From positions 4,672,501-4,736,500 of the forward strand of contig NZ_JACHLY010000001.1 in the NCBI RefSeq assembly GCF_014204715.1: a stretch of DNA of 64,000 bases, given 5' to 3'. The DNA comes from Streptomonospora salina (GTDB lineage Bacteria > Actinomycetota > Actinomycetes > Streptosporangiales > Streptosporangiaceae). Below, one piece after another: positions 9,324 to 17,961 of the stretch. The notes under the pieces were generated by a model, which did no database searches, was not told the DNA's origin, and was given only the letters and a program-made list of their open reading frames with translations. Every line of letters begins with the position of its first letter. The stretch's first letter is position 1. The position numbers and the translations under genes are program-made.

Positions 9324-9712
9324 GTGAGTCGCTCCTCGCTGGCGCGGCACCGCCCGGGGGAGGTGCGCGTACTCGGTCGGATGCGTGGCCTGACTCGGCG
9401 CCGCGCGGAGGGGCGGGACGCCGAGCGCCCGCGGTCAGTCAAGTGTTTAGCCTGCCGCAGGCAAGGGTAACCATTCCACTTTGCCAATCGACGGGCCTTA
9501 CTTGGGCCGCGCATCGATTGTATGAAGGCCGCCCCGGCGAGTGCGGACGGCACGCTCGCTTCCCGGTGCGGCGGCCCCCGGACGGCGCGGTCCCCTGGGC
9601 ATATCCGATCCGGGGCGTGCACGCGCTGTCGCGCGGGGCGACCGGGGAGCGGCGGGACTCCTCCGAGGTCGCGCCCCCGGTAACGGTTGGGTTTCGGCAG
9701 CGGGTATGGGCA
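9324..9712. other. Intergenic region before the cellobiose operon
   Basis: About 390 bases with no supported gene. A 13-base dyad, GCCTGCCGCAGGC, lies at 9450-9462 and might be an operator or weak hairpin for the minus-strand gene at 8304. No riboswitch fold was recognised by eye. Confidence 0.4.
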
Positions 9713-9740
9713 TTGACTCCACGGGGTGTGACCCGATTCT
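9713..9740 (+). promoter_or_regulatory. Candidate promoter of cebEFG-bglC
   Basis: TTGACT (9713-9718), a 16-base spacer and GATTCT (9735-9740) resemble a housekeeping promoter. Transcription would start near 9747, inside the CelR operator that follows, so bound repressor would block initiation directly. Confidence 0.55.
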
Positions 9741-9744
9741 CTTA

Positions 9745-9758
9745 TGGGAGCGCTCCCA
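9745..9758. promoter_or_regulatory. CelR/CebR operator TGGGAGCGCTCCCA
   Basis: A perfect 14-base palindrome identical to the operator described for Thermobifida fusca CelR and Streptomyces CebR, LacI-family repressors released by cellobiose. It lies 59 bases before the cebE start and immediately downstream of the candidate -10 box. Its partner repressor gene is the last gene of the cluster (14703-15725). I saw only this one exact copy in the window. Confidence 0.93.
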
Positions 9759-9816
9759 AAAGGGGGTACGGGGACGCGGTCAGTATTCAATCCTCGTGTG
9801 ACGTAAGGGGTCGCAG

Positions 9817-11109
9817 ATGTTTAAGCGTATCCGCGGTGCCAGGGTGGCAACCGCGATGCTGGGGAGCGGAGCGCTGCTCCTGGCTACCGCGTGCGGTGGC
9901 GGAGGAGACTCCGCCGATGGCGGCGAAATCAACCTCGTTCTGGACACCTTCGGGACCCCGGGCTACAACGCCCGTATCCAGGCCTTCGAGGAAGAGCACC
10001 CCGACGTCACCATCGAAGAGCGCAACGTCGCCGACGTGGCCGACTACACGCCCCAGCTGCAGCAGAACCTCGCCGCCGGAAGCGGCGCGGGCGACGTGGT
10101 CATGGTCGAAGAGGCCAACGTCGCGCAGTTCTACGCCCAGTCCGACCAGTTCGTGGACCTCAACGACCACAACGGTGCCGAGCTCGAAGACAACTTCCTG
10201 CCCTGGAAGTGGGACCAGGGCCACAACTCCGACGGCGCCCTGCTGGGTCTGGGCACCGACATCGGCTCGATGAGCATGTGCTACAACATGCCGCTGTTCG
10301 AGGACGCCGGCCTGCCCACCGACCCGGAGGAGCTCGGCGAATCCTGGGAGACCTGGGACGACTTCATCGCCAGCGGCGAGGAGTTCATGGACGCCGAGAC
10401 GGGCGCGTCCTTCGTTTCGACGGTCCAGCCCTACTTCCGCGCGGTCCTGGCCCAGAAGGGCGGCGAGCCGTACCAGAACCGCGACGGCGAGCTGATCATC
10501 GAGCAGCAGCAGTCCACGCGCGACGCCTACGACACCGTGACCGAGATGGCCGACGTCGGACTGTCCGGCAGCCTGCAGATCTGGTCGGAGGAGTGGAACG
10601 CCGGCATCCAGAACAACGCCTTCGCCACGCTGCCGTGCCCGGCCTGGATGCTGGGCACCCTCGAGGACACCGCCGGCGACGAAGGCACCAACCAGTGGAA
10701 CGTCGCCAGCGTCCCCGGCGAAGGCGGCAACTGGGGCGGCTCCTTCCTCTCGGTGCCTTCCCAGACCGAGAACCAGGACATGGCCATCGAGCTGGCCAAG
10801 TTCCTGACCAGCAAGGAAGGACAGCTCAGTGCCTGGGAGGAAGCCAACCTGCTGCCGTCCAACCCGGAGGCGCTGAAGGACCCGAAGGTCACCGAATTCA
10901 CCCGGGGCTACTTCAACGACGCCCCCGTCGGCGAGATCTTCAGCGCCACCGCCCTGGAGCTTGAGCCGATCTACTTCGGCCCCGACACCCAGGCCATCGA
11001 CGACGGGTTCCGCAGCGCCGTCGAGTCCGTCGAGCAGGGCCAGGCCTCGCCCGAGGAAGGCTGGGAGGCGGCTCTGCAAGAGGCCGAGCGCGCCACCGGC
11101 GAAGGCTGA
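9817..11109 (+). CDS. cebE: Cellobiose-binding lipoprotein of an ABC transporter
   Basis: 430 residues; AAGGGG precedes the ATG by 8 bases. The N-terminus is a lipoprotein signal peptide with lipobox LATAC, followed by a Gly/Asp-rich linker and a family 1 extracellular solute-binding fold (NLVLDTFGTPGYN, then the region around GLGTDIGSMSMCYN). Length matches sugar-binding proteins of the CebE type. It would sit on the outer face of the membrane and hand cellobiose or cello-oligosaccharides to CebF-CebG. The ligand is inferred from the CelR operator, the downstream GH1 beta-glucosidase and gene order, not from binding residues. No ATPase gene is in the cluster; such systems usually use the shared MsiK ATPase encoded elsewhere. 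Confidence 0.9.
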   Translation: MFKRIRGARVATAMLGSGALLLATACGGGGDSADGGEINLVLDTFGTPGYNARIQAFEEEHPDVTIEERNVADVADYTPQLQQNLAAGSGAGDVVMVEEANVAQFYAQSDQFVDLNDHNGAELEDNFLPWKWDQGHNSDGALLGLGTDIGSMSMCYNMPLFEDAGLPTDPEELGESWETWDDFIASGEEFMDAETGASFVSTVQPYFRAVLAQKGGEPYQNRDGELIIEQQQSTRDAYDTVTEMADVGLSGSLQIWSEEWNAGIQNNAFATLPCPAWMLGTLEDTAGDEGTNQWNVASVPGEGGNWGGSFLSVPSQTENQDMAIELAKFLTSKEGQLSAWEEANLLPSNPEALKDPKVTEFTRGYFNDAPVGEIFSATALELEPIYFGPDTQAIDDGFRSAVESVEQGQASPEEGWEAALQEAERATGEG

Positions 11110-11184
11110 CGCTTCCCCGCCCGGCGGCCCGGCCCCTCCCCTTCGGCGGTGACGCGGCGACCACGCCCCGCCACCGCCGGGCCG

Positions 11185-11204
11185 GGCCGCCTTTCACGGC
11201 GGCC
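11185..11204 (+). repeat. Intercistronic stem-loop between cebE and cebF
   Basis: GGCCGCC, loop TTTCAC, GGCGGCC, in the 154-base gap between the binding-protein and permease genes. Such hairpins often stabilise the upstream mRNA or cause partial termination, giving more binding protein than permease. Confidence 0.5.
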
Positions 11205-11263
11205 AGACCCGCTCGCTTCATCACGTCCCGGACCGCTCCGGGACATCGCGAAAGGAGTGCGAC

Positions 11264-12268
11264 GTGACCTCCCTGCAGCACGGCGCCCCGCCGTCACCCG
11301 CGCCGGGGTCGGCGGGCGGTGCCGGCGACCGTCCACCCGACTCACGGGACCGGGCGCGTGCTCGCCGCAGCCAGATGTGGAGCAGGCTCGACATCCGGAC
11401 CTCGCCTTACCTGTTCATCACCCCGTTCTTCCTGCTGTTCGGGATCTTCGGCCTGTTCCCGCTGCTCTACACGGTGTGGGTGTCCCTGCACGACTGGAGC
11501 CTCATCGGGGGCAACGAGGGCTTCGTCGGCCTGGACAACTTCGTGCGCCTGGCCGGCGACGAGAAGTTCTGGAGCGCGCTCTACAACACGCTGGGCATCT
11601 TCACCATCGCGGTCGTGCCCCAGCTGCTCCTCGCCCTGATGCTGGCGGACACCCTCAACCGCAGGATCCGCTTCGCCAACCTGTTCCGGATGACGCTGGT
11701 CCTGCCCTACATCACCTCGGTCGCCGCGCTGGCGATCGTCTTCAGCGTGGTCTTCGGCGGCGAGCAGTTCGGCCTGATCAACCAGGTCCTGGGATCCATC
11801 GGACTGGACCCGATCTCCTGGCAGGGGGACCGCTACTGGTCCTGGGCCGCGATCGCCACGATGATCGACTGGCGCTGGACCGGCTACAACGCGCTCATCT
11901 ACCTCGCCGCGATGCAGTCGGTGCCCAAGGACGTCTACGAGGCCGCCGACCTCGACGGCGCCTCCCGCGCGCGGCAGTTCGTCCAGATCACCGTGCCGCT
12001 GCTGCGGCCCACGATCATCTTCACGGTCATCATCTCCACCATCGGCCAGATGCAGCTGTTCACCGAGCCGACGATCTTCGGCAACAACGGCTACGCCGGC
12101 GGCACGCAGGGCCAGTTCCAGACGGTGATGATGCTGGTCTTCCAGGAGACGTTCGACTACCAGAACTTCGGCTACGCCGCCGCGATCTCCTGGGTGCTGT
12201 TCTTGATCGTGGTCGTCATGGGACTCATCAACGTGTGGCTCACCAGCCGGATCAAGGGGGCGGAATGA
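11264..12268 (+). CDS. cebF: Cellobiose ABC transporter permease, MalF type
   Basis: 334 residues from GTG 11264, preceded by an ideal AAAGGAG site. A 45-residue Pro/Gly/Arg-rich cytoplasmic head is followed by about six membrane helices, the first near 50-70 (LFITPFFLLFGIFGLFPLL). The cytoplasmic EAA loop that docks the ATPase is EAADLDGASRARQFVQI, near residue 226, with the conserved G and the following VPLL. It belongs to the MalF-like half of binding-protein-dependent sugar permeases and pairs with CebG. The stop codon overlaps the cebG start (ATGA), so the two are translationally coupled. Confidence 0.92.
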   Translation: MTSLQHGAPPSPAPGSAGGAGDRPPDSRDRARARRSQMWSRLDIRTSPYLFITPFFLLFGIFGLFPLLYTVWVSLHDWSLIGGNEGFVGLDNFVRLAGDEKFWSALYNTLGIFTIAVVPQLLLALMLADTLNRRIRFANLFRMTLVLPYITSVAALAIVFSVVFGGEQFGLINQVLGSIGLDPISWQGDRYWSWAAIATMIDWRWTGYNALIYLAAMQSVPKDVYEAADLDGASRARQFVQITVPLLRPTIIFTVIISTIGQMQLFTEPTIFGNNGYAGGTQGQFQTVMMLVFQETFDYQNFGYAAAISWVLFLIVVVMGLINVWLTSRIKGAE

Positions 12269-13182
12269 CGGCCACGACCATCGAGCGACCCGCCCGGCCG
12301 CACGACGAGCGGCCCCGCCGCCCGCGGCGCAGGCGCTCCGGCGGCGGTCTGCGCCGGATGCGCCAGGCCACACCGCTCACCTACTTCGCACTGATCCTGA
12401 CCTTCGTGCTGTCGGTCTTCCCGCTGTGGTGGATGATCGTCGTCGCCACGCGCACCACCACGGCCGCGTCGCAGTTCCCGCCGGCGCTCCTGCCGGGCGG
12501 CAACCTCGTCGACAACGTGGGCCGGCTCTTCACCAACAACTCGGCCAACTTCCTGACCGGCCTGATGAACTCGATCATCGCCTCCACCACGGTGGCGGCC
12601 TCGGTCGTGTTCTTCTGCTCGCTGGCCGGATTCGCCCTGGCCAAGCTGCAGTTCAAGGGGCGCGGCTTCTTCACCGTGGCCGTCGTGGTCACCATGGCCG
12701 TGCCGGTGCAGATCGGGCTGGTCCCGCTGCTGATCCTGATGGACTGGCTGAACTGGCGGGGCGATCTGCAGTCGGTGATCGTGCCGTTCATGGTCAGCGG
12801 CTTCGGCGTGTTCCTGATGCGCCAGTACGTCCTGCAGACCATCCCCGACGACCTGATGGAAGCCGCCCGCATCGACGGGTGCTCCACCTTCCGGATCTAC
12901 TGGAGCGTCGTCCTGCCGGCGCTGCGCCCGGCCATGGTCGTGCTGGGCCTGCTGACGTTCATGCAGACCTGGAACGAGTTCATCTGGGCGCTGGCCGTGC
13001 TCACCCCGGACAACCCGACCGTCCAGTTCTCCATCCAGCAGCTGAACGAATCGGCGTACTCGCGTGACTTCGCCCTGATGTTCACCGGCGCGACCTTCGC
13101 GACGCTCCCCTTGCTGATCATTTTCTTCGTGTTCGGCCGCCAGCTGGTCGGGCGCATCATGGAAGGTGCGATCAAAGCGTGA
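12265..13182 (+). CDS. cebG: Cellobiose ABC transporter permease, MalG type
   Basis: 305 residues from an ATG that overlaps the cebF stop by 4 bases. A very basic head (about 30 residues, rich in Arg) precedes six membrane helices, the first LTYFALILTFVLSVFPLWWM. The EAA loop reads MEAARIDGCSTFRIYWSVVLP, near residues 196-216, matching the MalG-like half of sugar permeases. The end GRIMEGAIKA is typical of the family. Its stop overlaps the bglC start by 4 bases (GTGA), so the transporter and the intracellular glucosidase are expressed together. Confidence 0.92.
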   Translation: MTATTIERPARPHDERPRRPRRRRSGGGLRRMRQATPLTYFALILTFVLSVFPLWWMIVVATRTTTAASQFPPALLPGGNLVDNVGRLFTNNSANFLTGLMNSIIASTTVAASVVFFCSLAGFALAKLQFKGRGFFTVAVVVTMAVPVQIGLVPLLILMDWLNWRGDLQSVIVPFMVSGFGVFLMRQYVLQTIPDDLMEAARIDGCSTFRIYWSVVLPALRPAMVVLGLLTFMQTWNEFIWALAVLTPDNPTVQFSIQQLNESAYSRDFALMFTGATFATLPLLIIFFVFGRQLVGRIMEGAIKA

Positions 13183-14633
13183 CCCAATCACACGTGTCCA
13201 CCGTCGCCGATCCGGCGGCCGAGACCGCCGGCGGCGCCGACCCCGCCGTCCGCTTCCCCGCGGACTTCGTGTGGGGCGCCTCCACCGCTTCCTTCCAGAT
13301 CGAAGGAGCCACCACCGCCGACGGGCGGGGCCCCAGCATCTGGGACACCTTCTCGGCGACCCCGGGCAAGGTGCTCAACGGAGACACCGGCGACCCCGCC
13401 GTCGACCACTACCGGCGCTACGCCGAAGACGTCGGGATCATGAGCGAACTCGGCATCGGCGCCTACCGCTTCTCCGTCGCCTGGCCGCGGGTTCTGCCCG
13501 AGGGCGGCGGCACCGTCAACCAGGCCGGGCTCGACTTCTACGAACGGCTGCTCGACCGCCTGCTGGAAGCCGGGATCACCCCCTGGCCCACCCTTTACCA
13601 CTGGGACCTGCCCCAGGCTCTGGAGGACAAGGGCGGCTGGCCCGAGCGCGACACCGCCTACCGCTTCGCCGAGTTCGCCGAAGCGCTGCGCGACCGGTTC
13701 GGCGACCGCGTCCGCGACTGGACCACGCTCAACGAGCCCTGGTGCGCGGCCTTCCTCGGCTACGCCGACGGGGTGCACGCGCCCGGCCGCCGCGACCCGG
13801 CGGCCGCGCTCGCCGCAGCCCACCACCTGCTGCTGGGCCACGGCTTGGCGGCGCAGGTGCTGCGCGAGGGCGGATCCGAGCGCCGCGTGGGGCTGACCCT
13901 CAACCAGACCACGGTGCGCCCGTACACGACCTCGCCGGCCGACGTGGCGGTGGCCCGCCGCGCCGACGGGGCGCGCAACCGCATCTTCACCGGTCCCCTG
14001 TTCCAGGGGAGCTATCCCGCCGACATCCGCGAGGACCTCGCCGGCATCAGCGACTTCTCCTTCGTGCGCGACGGCGACCTGGACCTCGTCTCGGCGCCGC
14101 TGGACCACGTGGGCGTCAACTACTACACGCCCGAATGGGTCTCGGCCACCGCCGAGGGCATCGACCCCGAGCGCGTCGAGAGCGGCGGTGACGGCGGTGC
14201 CTTCGTCGGCTGCGACGACGTGGTCTTCGTCAACCAGGGCCTGCCGCGCACCGGCATCGGCTGGGAGATCGACGCCACCGGGCTGTACGAGGTCCTGGTG
14301 CGACTGTCGGCAGAATGCCCGGGAGTGCCCCTGTACGTCCACGAGAACGGTGCGGCCTACGACGACGAGGTCGGCCCCGACGACCGGGTCCACGACCCCG
14401 AGCGGGTGGCCTACATCGACGCTCACCTGCGTATCGTGCACGAGGCGCTGAAAGCGGGCGTGCCCATGCGCGGCTACTTCGTCTGGTCGCTGCTGGACAA
14501 CTTCGAATGGGCCTGGGGCTATTCGAAGCGCTTCGGCGTGGTCCACGTCGACTACGAGACCCAGGTGCGCCGCGTGAAGGACAGCGGCCGCTGGTACGCC
14601 GACGTCGTCGGTGCAGGTGGCCTGCCCAGGTAG
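13179..14633 (+). CDS. bglC: Beta-glucosidase, glycoside hydrolase family 1
   Basis: 484 residues, no signal peptide, so it hydrolyses imported cellobiose to glucose in the cytoplasm. Family 1 landmarks: FVWGASTASFQIEGA near the N-terminus, the acid/base motif TLNEPW with Glu186, and the nucleophile motif YVHENGAAY with Glu389. The residue before the nucleophile is His where most family members have Thr (TENG). The C-terminal SLLDNFEWAWGYSKRFG is the conserved aglycone-side segment. The start is GTG in a 4-base overlap with cebG. The neighbours and the CelR operator support cellobiose as the physiological substrate. Confidence 0.95.
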   Translation: MTQSHVSTVADPAAETAGGADPAVRFPADFVWGASTASFQIEGATTADGRGPSIWDTFSATPGKVLNGDTGDPAVDHYRRYAEDVGIMSELGIGAYRFSVAWPRVLPEGGGTVNQAGLDFYERLLDRLLEAGITPWPTLYHWDLPQALEDKGGWPERDTAYRFAEFAEALRDRFGDRVRDWTTLNEPWCAAFLGYADGVHAPGRRDPAAALAAAHHLLLGHGLAAQVLREGGSERRVGLTLNQTTVRPYTTSPADVAVARRADGARNRIFTGPLFQGSYPADIREDLAGISDFSFVRDGDLDLVSAPLDHVGVNYYTPEWVSATAEGIDPERVESGGDGGAFVGCDDVVFVNQGLPRTGIGWEIDATGLYEVLVRLSAECPGVPLYVHENGAAYDDEVGPDDRVHDPERVAYIDAHLRIVHEALKAGVPMRGYFVWSLLDNFEWAWGYSKRFGVVHVDYETQVRRVKDSGRWYADVVGAGGLPR

Positions 14634-14702
14634 TGGCGGATGCAATGCTGGTACGGGCGTGAACGCGCCCGGCACTGTGCGGGGACCGGGGAAGGTGTTG
14701 CG

Positions 14703-15725
14703 ATGAGTGGGGCCCGGCGGCCGACGCTGGAGATGGTGGCCGTGCGCGCCGGAGTCGGCCGCGGCACCGTTTCCCGCGTGATCAACGGGTCGGACCAGGT
14801 CAGCCCGGCGACACGCGAAGCGGTGCGCAACGCCGTCTCGGAGCTGGGCTACGTCCCCAATCACGCGGCACGCACCCTGGTCACCCGGCGCACGGACACC
14901 GTCGCGCTCGTGGTGCCCGAGCCCAACGACCGGCTGTTCGCCCAGCCGTTCTTCGCCCACGTCGTCCGCGGGGTCAGCGCCACGCTCAACGAGCGCGACC
15001 TGCAGCTGCTGCTGACGACCGTGCGCTCCGCCGACGAGTACGGCAGGCTCGGGGACTACCTGACCGCCCATCACGTCGACGGCGTGCTGCTGGTGTCGCT
15101 GCACGCCGACGACCCGCTACCGGACCGGCTGGCGGAGGCGGGCGTCCCGTGCGTGATCGGCGGCCGGCCGTCGTGGCCGACCAGCCACCCCATCCACTAC
15201 GTGGACATCGACAACGTCGGCGGGGCGCACACCGCCACCCGCCGGTTCGTCGAGACGGGGCGGCGCGACATCGCCACGGTGGCCGGCCCGCCGGACATGG
15301 TCGCCGGCGAAGACCGGTTGGAGGGCTACCTCAAGGCCATGCGCGAAAGCGGCCTGCCCACTCCGCCGGAGCGGATCAGGCGCGGCGACTTCAGCTACGA
15401 GAGCGGCGAGGCCGCCACTCGCGAGCTGCTGGAAGCGGCGCCCGGCATGGACGCCCTGTTCGTGGCCTCGGACCCCATGGCGCTGGCGGCCATGCGGGTG
15501 CTGCGCGAATCGGGGCGGCGCATCCCCGACGACGTGGCGGTGATCGGCTACGACGACTCCTCGTTCGCCTCGCACAGCGACCCGCCGCTGACCAGCGTCC
15601 ACCAGCCCACCGAGCGCATGGGCGGGGAGATGGCGCGCATCCTGGCCGACGTCGCCATCCCCGGTGAGGCCGACGCCAGCGAGCAGGTGCTCGACACCGA
15701 GCTGGTGGTGCGCGAGTCCGGATGA
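14703..15725 (+). CDS. celR: LacI-family repressor of cellobiose utilisation
   Basis: 340 residues from ATG 14703; GGGGAAGG lies about 8 bases upstream. An earlier ATG at 14640 would add 21 Arg/Cys-rich residues before the helix-turn-helix and is rejected. The DNA-binding headpiece is at the very N-terminus (TLEMVAVRAGVGRGTVSRVI, about 8-27), followed by the hinge region and a periplasmic-binding-protein-like sensor core (VVPEPNDRLFAQPFF, DVAVIGYDDSSFA). It is the orthologue-type of CelR/CebR and should bind the palindrome at 9745-9758, leaving it when cellobiose binds. It sits 69 bases after bglC and may be partly cotranscribed, giving negative feedback. Confidence 0.9.
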   Translation: MSGARRPTLEMVAVRAGVGRGTVSRVINGSDQVSPATREAVRNAVSELGYVPNHAARTLVTRRTDTVALVVPEPNDRLFAQPFFAHVVRGVSATLNERDLQLLLTTVRSADEYGRLGDYLTAHHVDGVLLVSLHADDPLPDRLAEAGVPCVIGGRPSWPTSHPIHYVDIDNVGGAHTATRRFVETGRRDIATVAGPPDMVAGEDRLEGYLKAMRESGLPTPPERIRRGDFSYESGEAATRELLEAAPGMDALFVASDPMALAAMRVLRESGRRIPDDVAVIGYDDSSFASHSDPPLTSVHQPTERMGGEMARILADVAIPGEADASEQVLDTELVVRESG

Positions 15726-15838
15726 CGGTCCGCTCCGGACCGCCCGCGTGGACGGAGCGCCCCCGCGCCACGGTATAGCGTGAGGCCGGGAGGAACAGGG
15801 CCGAAAGGTCCAGTCTGCTGCGGGGAGGGGAGCGTTCG

Positions 15839-16519
15839 ATGCGGTGGGTGACCTACCTTTCGCCGAGCGGGGGAGAGGAGCGATCGGGCGTCGTCGACGA
15901 CGGCTGCGTCTTCGGCTACCCCGGCGAGCAGAGCGTCCCCGAATTGCTGGGGCAGAGCCGCGACACCCTCGCCGACGCCTTCCACAAGGCGCTGGCGTCC
16001 CCGGTCGAGATCATCGTCGAATTCGAAACCCGGCTGTGCGCGCCGGTGCGCCCCGAGAACCCGGTTCCCGTCCGTGTCGGCGGCGAATGGACGGTCCTGG
16101 ACCCCGGCCTGGTGCGCGGCACCGACGACGGCGTCATGCTCCCCGCGGGCGAAACCGAGCTGACGGCGACCGTCGGCGTGCTGGCGCTGTTCGGCGGCCG
16201 CGGCGGGCACGCCGGCTACACCCCGGCGTGCCTGTGGAGCGCCCCCGGCGGAGTACCCGTGTCGCTGAGCCTGGGCCCGGCCATCGTCACCCACGACGAG
16301 TTCGACGGTTCGCCGCTGGCGGTGGAAGCGTCCGTGGAGGGCGGCGTCCTCGCCCGCGCCGAACTGGACGGCGGTCTGGAGTGGGCCGCCGGCGCCCCCG
16401 GCGGTCTCGTCGCGGCGGCGCTGCCCGTCCGCACCCGCCCCCTGGAGCGCGGCGAGGAGCTCTACATCGACGGCGGCCCCCTGGGCGAGTTCGAGGTGCG
16501 CGTCGGCGCGGGCGCCTGA
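15839..16519 (+). CDS. Degenerate fumarylacetoacetate hydrolase-like protein
   Basis: 226 residues. The first 75 (MRWVTYLSPSGGEERSGVV... ending LCAPVRPENPVPVR) match the small N-terminal domain of FAH-family hydrolases. The rest is shorter than the family core, and I cannot find the usual metal-ligand Glu-x-Glu or the following Asp motif. Phrases such as GPAIVTHDEFDG and ELDGG have the right order for the core's later strands. I infer a catalytically dead or strongly diverged member. GGGGAGGGGAG upstream supports the ATG. It stands between celR and a convergent peptidase gene with no evident functional link. Confidence 0.55.
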   Translation: MRWVTYLSPSGGEERSGVVDDGCVFGYPGEQSVPELLGQSRDTLADAFHKALASPVEIIVEFETRLCAPVRPENPVPVRVGGEWTVLDPGLVRGTDDGVMLPAGETELTATVGVLALFGGRGGHAGYTPACLWSAPGGVPVSLSLGPAIVTHDEFDGSPLAVEASVEGGVLARAELDGGLEWAAGAPGGLVAAALPVRTRPLERGEELYIDGGPLGEFEVRVGAGA

Positions 16520-16635
16520 GGGCGGACCCCGGGAACCGCGTTTGGCGGCCGCCACCCGGGCCGCCCGTGCCGCAGCCCTCGGAGCGCCTCCGGCTGCGTG
16601 GTCCCCGGACGGGTTCCAGCCCGTTCTCGCTCGTT

Positions 16636-17961
16636 CTAGCCCGTGTACTCCCAGTGCCAGGGCTCGAACCCGCCCTGTGCCCATTCCGGGTTGTGCCACC
16701 CGTAGTCGGGGGCGTTGGCCAGCATCCACGTGTGCTCGTCCGACCCGTGCCGGTTGACGCCGCCGCACAGGTCCACCGCCGCCCCACGGCCGTGGACGCT
16801 GGTGCCCGGGCTCGCCGCCTCGCCTGCGGTCCGCTCGCGGAATAGCCGGACCTGGTCCGAGAAGGGCCGGTAGGAGTCCGTCACGCACGCCGGGCGGCCG
16901 AAGCGGTCCCGGAAGGCGCCGTCGAGTTCGATGAAGGCCGCCGCCGCGTCCGCGCGCAGGCTCTCCCCGGGCTGGGGCAGGGGGCACAGCGCCGCGGCCG
17001 GAATGCGCCCGTTGGAACGGCCGTCGGCGCCGGATGCGGTGCACGCGCCGCCCGCACCGCCCGGGCCGCCGGAGGACCCCGTGTCGCCGCCCGAGGCGGC
17101 CGCTGAGCCGCCCGCGGCCCCGTGTGCGCCCGCCGTGTCCTCGGAAGCCGATCGGGCCCGCTCCAGTGCCTGCTCGCGCTCCCGCTCCGACGCCGCGGCG
17201 CCGTCGCGCTTCTGCTCCAGTTCGCGTTGCACACGCGTCTGCTCGGCGGTGATGCCGGCGAGGGCGTTCTCCTGCTCGGCGACCGCATCCAGCGCGTCGT
17301 CTTCGGCGTCGGCGGCGTCCTCGGCGGCGTCGCGGCGCTCCTGCTCGGCTTCTTCCGCGCGCTCGCCGAGCGTTTCGGCCGCGCTCAGCGCGGCGCTGGC
17401 GGTGTCGACGGCGGCCCCGCGCCGGTCGCCGAGCAGCGCCAGGTCGGCGCCGCGGTCCAGGGCATGCTGGGGCCCGCCGGCAGTCGCCCAGGCCAGGGCA
17501 GGGCTGAAGTCGGCGCCCATCGAGGCGGCTGCGGCGTAGTCGGCGGCCTCCTCGCGGACGCCGTCGGTGCGCTCGCGGGCGCGCTCGGCCGCCAGCGCGG
17601 CCGACTCGCTCTCCTGCTCGGCCTCCTCCAGACGTTCGAGGGCGTCGGCGTGCTCGGCGATGCGGTCGTCGGCGCGCTCGTAGAGCCCGTCCAGGCGCGC
17701 GCGGACCTCGGCGAGCCGTGTCGCCAGGTCGGCGAGGGTCTCTTCGTGCGCGGCCTCGTCGCCCCGGCCGTCCGGGGCCGTGCCGGATCCGGGTGGTGCG
17801 GCGGCTCCCAGGACGGTGCACAGCGCCAGGCCGAGCAGTCCGGCGGCGCCGGCGCGTCCGCGTCCGGTCCCCGGGGCGTCCTTTCGGCCCGCGGTGGTGC
17901 GGTCGCGGTCGGCGGGGCCCCGCCGACCGGGGCGCTGCAGGTGCCAGTGTCCCGATTGCAC
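16636..17961 (-). CDS. Secreted coiled-coil M15 (VanY-type) D-Ala-D-Ala carboxypeptidase-like protein
   Basis: 441 residues from GTG 17961, chosen for the GGGAGGG site 5-6 bases upstream. After a basic head comes a signal helix (GAAGLLGLALCTVLGAAAP, near 39-57). Residues about 75-280 are Ala/Glu/Arg coiled coil. A Gly/Ser linker leads to the peptidase domain with SYRPFSDQVRLF, the zinc motif SVHGRGAAVDLC (His and Asp) and C-terminal EPWHWEYTG (Glu and His), the classic M15B set. It probably trims peptidoglycan stem peptides outside the membrane, with the coiled coil limiting access as in other wall hydrolases. It is similar in design to the gene at 8304-9323. Confidence 0.85.
   Translation of the reverse strand: MQSGHWHLQRPGRRGPADRDRTTAGRKDAPGTGRGRAGAAGLLGLALCTVLGAAAPPGSGTAPDGRGDEAAHEETLADLATRLAEVRARLDGLYERADDRIAEHADALERLEEAEQESESAALAAERARERTDGVREEAADYAAAASMGADFSPALAWATAGGPQHALDRGADLALLGDRRGAAVDTASAALSAAETLGERAEEAEQERRDAAEDAADAEDDALDAVAEQENALAGITAEQTRVQRELEQKRDGAAASEREREQALERARSASEDTAGAHGAAGGSAAASGGDTGSSGGPGGAGGACTASGADGRSNGRIPAAALCPLPQPGESLRADAAAAFIELDGAFRDRFGRPACVTDSYRPFSDQVRLFRERTAGEAASPGTSVHGRGAAVDLCGGVNRHGSDEHTWMLANAPDYGWHNPEWAQGGFEPWHWEYTG

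Noticed and set aside
9450-9462. GCCTGCCGCAGGC dyad as a transcription terminator
   Set aside because: It is too short for a stable stem and lies upstream, not downstream, of the adjacent genes. It is kept only as a possible operator.
14634-14702. Second CelR operator in front of celR
   Set aside because: No copy of the 14-base palindrome or a one-mismatch version was seen in the bglC-celR gap.
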